Shown here: positions 8,417 to 10,321 of the stretch, one piece after another | How the letters are laid out: each line of letters starts with the position of its first letter | Numbering within the stretch: the stretch's first letter is position 1 | Assembly (NCBI GenBank): GCA_900128395.1 | Contig: LT650030.1 | Location: 1 to 10,321 of the forward strand | Reading direction: 5' to 3' | DNA length: 10,321 bases | From: Stramenopiles sp. TOSAG23-2 | Lineage: Eukaryota > Sar | Notes under the pieces: model-generated | What the model was told of the DNA's origin: nothing | What the model saw: the letters and a program-made list of their open reading frames with translations, nothing else | Database searches by the model: none | Made by a program: the position numbers and the translations under genes

Positions 8417-8569
8417 GTAATTAGCCAGCTTGGCATACTACTATATATATCTATAGATAGTCCAACCTTAAATAAATAATAATAACTGAAATAACTATAT
8501 AATATTCATATTATTAGTTTTATAATAATGTGCTATAACCACATTATTAATGTGTGATGAAGAGAGAGA

Positions 8570-8613
8570 ACAATATATTTGATATATATATATATATATA
8601 TCAAATATATTGT
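8570..8613. repeat. 44-bp perfect palindrome with (AT)10 core
   Basis: The arms ACAATATATTTG (8570-8581) and CAAATATATTGT (8602-8613) flank (AT)10. The whole 44 bp is self-complementary and could extrude a cruciform or form an RNA hairpin 7 bases before the ATG at 8621. Confidence 0.93.
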
Positions 8614-8620
8614 CATCATT

Positions 8621-8776
8621 ATGTCAAAAGTACAACATCTTAAATATAATATATTAGAAAAAAATCTAACGTCGTCAGACGGTAGTGTTGATAAGAGAAC
8701 AATATATTTGATATATATATATATATATATATATCAAATATATTGTCATCATTATGTCAAAAGTACAACATCTTAA
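8621..8776 (+). pseudogene. Duplicated 5' fragment / upstream ORF (51 codons) of the aldolase-family gene
   Basis: An ATG at 8621 begins the same 24 residues as the intact gene at 8754. Translation then runs through the second AT palindrome (an Ile-Tyr repeat) and stops at TGA 8774-8776, in a different frame from the main gene and overlapping its start. It looks like a duplication by-product rather than an independent gene. If transcription starts upstream of 8621 it would act as an overlapping upstream ORF that competes with the real start. If transcription starts between the copies it would be untranslated DNA. Confidence 0.6.
8699..8746. repeat. 48-bp perfect palindrome with (AT)12 core
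   Basis: It has the same 12-base arms as the palindrome at 8570-8613 (8699-8710 and 8735-8746) around (AT)12. It ends 7 bases before the ATG of the aldolase-family gene, so a transcript starting upstream would carry a strong hairpin beside the start codon. Confidence 0.93.
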
Positions 8777-9656
8777 ATATAATATATTAGAAAAAAATCT
8801 AACGTCGTCAGACGGTAGTGTTGATACATCCGCTGCAAAATTAAAAGCAGAAGCCGCTGCATCTGGCAGAAGCGAGATAGAAGCAAAAAATCCATTGTTG
8901 TTCTCAAAAACCCCAACAACAGAATGGGAATGCAGAGTCCAGTTAGCAGCTGCATATCGATTGGCAGATATGTATGGATGGACAGAAGGAATAGGAAATC
9001 ATTTCACTTGTCGTGTTCCTGAAAATCCAGATCATTTTCTAATAAACAGATTTGGTGAAGGCTTTGGCGAAGTAACTGCAAGCAGTCTTGTAAAAATTGA
9101 CCACGAAGGTAATATTGTTGACGAAAATCATACGGACGCTGCCATCAATCTCGCTGGGTTTGTAATTCATAGCTGCGTTCATCATGCAAGGGATGATTGC
9201 TTTGCTGTTTTTCATACGCATGAAACAAATGTTACCGCTGTTTCAAATATGAAGTGTGGTCTGTTGCCTCTAAACCAGACTGCACTTTTAAATGGCCAAA
9301 TAGCATATCATGATTATGAAGGTGTGGCGGTCAATGACACAGAGCGTGTTACATTAGGAAAAGATTTGGCTGATAAATCTATTATGATCTTAAGAAATCA
9401 TGGCGTATTAACGACTGGTTCATCCATTGCGGAAGGATTTACTCGTTTGTTTTATGTGACAAAAGCTGCAGAAATACAAGTTAAAACAATGGGCGTACAT
9501 CAAAATACTGAACATATGATTTTTCCACGGACACAAGTACAAAAGTTAGTAAAGGAGGAACAAGGTTTCGATGGAGGTGCAACAGCATTATCGGAAGCAA
9601 CATTTCAAATGTGGATGAGGAAATTGGACCGATTTAATCCTGGTTACGATAAATAA
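8754..9656 (+). CDS. Class II aldolase/adducin-family protein (300 aa)
   Basis: Residues about 57-260 form a class II aldolase/adducin head domain: GIGNHFTCRVP (79-89), HTHETN (154-159) and RNHGVLTTG (214-222). The zinc-type histidines H154, H156 and H216 correspond to H92, H94 and H155 of E. coli FucA. The FucA catalytic Glu73 aligns with Gly135 here (same 19-residue spacing to the first zinc His; the AGFVIH motif), so classical retro-aldol chemistry is doubtful. As I recall, this AGF.IH form with AYHDYEG is typical of the subfamily found widely in bacteria and eukaryotes, whose reaction is not settled. The first ~50 residues are a divergent, Ala-rich extension; no clear targeting signal is seen. 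The in-frame TGA at 8709-8711 leaves ATG 8754 as the first start. The stop is TAA. The family is secure; the substrate is unknown. Confidence 0.92.
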   Translation: MSKVQHLKYNILEKNLTSSDGSVDTSAAKLKAEAAASGRSEIEAKNPLLFSKTPTTEWECRVQLAAAYRLADMYGWTEGIGNHFTCRVPENPDHFLINRFGEGFGEVTASSLVKIDHEGNIVDENHTDAAINLAGFVIHSCVHHARDDCFAVFHTHETNVTAVSNMKCGLLPLNQTALLNGQIAYHDYEGVAVNDTERVTLGKDLADKSIMILRNHGVLTTGSSIAEGFTRLFYVTKAAEIQVKTMGVHQNTEHMIFPRTQVQKLVKEEQGFDGGATALSEATFQMWMRKLDRFNPGYDK

Positions 9657-9922
9657 ATGAAACAGGAAGTATTAATTTGAGTAATATTTAATGTACGATG
9701 CGTATGAATAATAGAATAATATGCATTAAATATGATATTCAATTATTAGGGGACTTTTCTGGCCCTATATTGATAAATAAAACATATTATACACAGCAGG
9801 TACAACTACTCCGTACTCAACCAAAAAACACGTAAATATGATGGGAATGTGTGAAAATGTAACAAATTGTAATTTATTTGTGTGATGGATTACTTAATTA
9901 GATGTACAACTTCACCATTGTA
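9657..9922. other. Convergent 3' spacer, 266 bp
   Basis: This is noncoding sequence between the ends of the aldolase-family gene (+) and the repeat-protein gene (-). AATAAA at 9776-9781, 120 bases after the stop, is a plausible poly(A) signal for the + gene. Nothing else is recognised. Confidence 0.6.
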
Positions 9923-10321
9923 TCATTTCACTTGTCTATATTCGCCTCCTTTTGCCTTAGCTTCTTCAGCCCTTACTTTAGCGGCTTCTTCTACTTTTGC
10001 CTCAGCTTCTTCTCTCGCTTCGCGCAACTTCTCGTGCTTCTGCTTTTGCTTTAGCTTCTTGTGCTTGCTGTTGTGCAGCTTCTCGTGCTTCTTCTGCTTT
10101 TGCTTTAGCAGCTTCTTCTGCTTTTGCTTTAGCTTCTTCTGCTTGCTGTTTAGCAGCTTCCCGTGCTTCTTCTGCTTTTGCTTTAGCTTCTTCTGCTTGC
10201 TGTTGTGCAGCTTCTCGTGCTTCTTCTGCTTTTGCTTTAGCTTCTTCTGCTTGCTGTTGTGCAGCCTCTTCTGCTTTTGCTTTAGCAGCTTCTTCTGCTT
10301 TTGCTTTAGCTTCTTCTGCTT
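9923..10321 (-). CDS. Ala/Glu/Lys/Gln-rich helical repeat protein, C-terminal part, with apparent frameshift
   Basis: The minus strand encodes a long, highly charged helix of AEEAKAKAEEAREAAQQQ-type repeats, like TolA-style or single-alpha-helix/coiled-coil regions. The start lies beyond the right edge. From 10321 down to about 10026 the codon phase begins at positions divisible by 3. That frame drifts into a non-repeat stretch and stops at 10004-10002 (TGA). From 10024 downward the same composition continues in another phase (REAREEAEAKVEEAAKV and then ...GGEYRQVK), ending at a TGA at 9925-9923. One extra base near 10025 would explain this. It may be a true frameshift that changes the tail, a decayed 3' end, or a sequence error. 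Function cannot be told from this low-complexity part. A plus-strand reading is also open but less protein-like. Confidence 0.62.
   Translation of the reverse strand, partial: KQKKLKQKQKKLLKQKQKRLHNSKQKKLKQKQKKHEKLHNSKQKKLKQKQKKHGKLLNSKQKKLKQKQKKLLKQKQKKHEKLHNSKHKKLKQKQKHEKLREAREEAEAKVEEAAKVRAEEAKAKGGEYRQVK
10029..10319 (-). repeat. 54-bp (18-codon) coding tandem repeat
   Basis: Units on the minus strand: 10319-10266 (variant), 10265-10212 and 10211-10158 (53 of 54 bases identical), 10157-10080 (78 bp, with an extra 24-bp AAKAKAEE block) and 10079-10029 (51 bp, degenerate). Length changes are all multiples of three, which supports coding in this frame. The array continues past the right edge. 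Confidence 0.85.

Larger units (their letters stand above)
7868..8564. other. Divergent intergenic region with GC-rich repeats
   Basis: No coding sequence is seen. It separates the divergently transcribed sulfotransferase (-) and aldolase-family (+) genes, so both promoters should lie here or in the adjoining duplication. Most is AT-rich, but 8040-8165 and 8310-8440 are conspicuously GC-rich, with GTATGC words, GGCTGGCTGG, TGGCAAGCC units and palindromes. Copy 2 of the 61-bp repeat sits between these two islands. Confidence 0.75.
8565..8825 (+). repeat. Tandem duplication of leader plus first 24 codons of the aldolase-family gene
   Basis: Copy 1 (8565-8692, 128 bp) and copy 2 (8694-8825, 132 bp) are identical except that the central AT run is (AT)10 in copy 1 and (AT)12 in copy 2. 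Each copy holds an AT palindrome, the leader sequence GTCATCATT, an ATG and the same 24 codons. The basic period is 129 bp (43 codons). The two extra AT units shift the copy 1 frame relative to the main gene. Confidence 0.95.

Noticed and set aside
8579-8776. 65-codon ORF beginning at 8579 as a real gene
   Set aside because: It begins at TTG and is built from an AT palindrome plus a duplicated gene fragment; the only credible start is the ATG at 8621, and even that looks like a duplication product.
9931-10321. Plus-strand coding of the right-edge repeat (Ala-Ser-Ser-Ala-Phe-Ala-Leu type)
   Set aside because: The frame is open, but Cys-Cys-Cys/Ala-Ser-Ser repeats are less natural than the AEEAKA helix on the minus strand, and the minus frame ends in a plausible C-terminus.

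Overview
This is a eukaryotic nuclear window that is AT-rich, especially between genes. Evidence: one gene is interrupted by a 91-bp spliceosomal intron with a GTATGT donor and a CTAAC branch site; there are no bacterial ribosome-binding sites or operon spacing; and the proteins belong to eukaryote-typical families (GLB1-type beta-galactosidase, LIN54/tesmin CRC domain, F-box, PDZ, membrane-anchored sulfotransferase). The style of the sulfotransferase and the spacer repeats made me think of a protist or alga, perhaps a stramenopile such as a diatom. That is a weak guess, and an early-diverging fungus is not excluded. The standard genetic code fits all genes.

Layout, left to right: (1) the 3' part of a GH35 acid beta-galactosidase gene (+), running in from the left edge to 1135. 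(2) An 840-bp AT-rich spacer with short palindromes. (3) A PDZ/coiled-coil/acidic-tail protein (+, 1979-2752) whose stop codon lies inside a small tandem duplication. (4) An 890-bp spacer. (5) A 766-residue nuclear protein (+, 3705-6005) with a complete double-CXC (CRC) DNA-binding domain and an F-box at its extreme C-terminus. (6) A convergent spacer. (7) A two-exon PAPS-dependent sulfotransferase (-, 7867-6514, 420 residues after splicing). (8) A divergent 886-bp region carrying GC-rich 9-bp minisatellites, a copy of a 61-bp repeat also found on the other side of the sulfotransferase gene, and a recent tandem duplication containing perfect AT palindromes. (9) A class II aldolase/adducin-family protein (+, 8754-9656) whose first 24 codons and leader are duplicated just upstream. 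(10) The 3' end of a gene (-) for an Ala/Glu/Lys-rich helical repeat protein, running off the right edge and apparently carrying a one-base frameshift near its end.

The genes look like unrelated single genes with their own promoters; nothing suggests a shared pathway. The most notable items are the CRC plus F-box architecture, the duplicated start region of the aldolase-family gene (where AT-repeat number decides whether the upstream ATG is in frame), and the 61-bp direct repeats bracketing the sulfotransferase gene.
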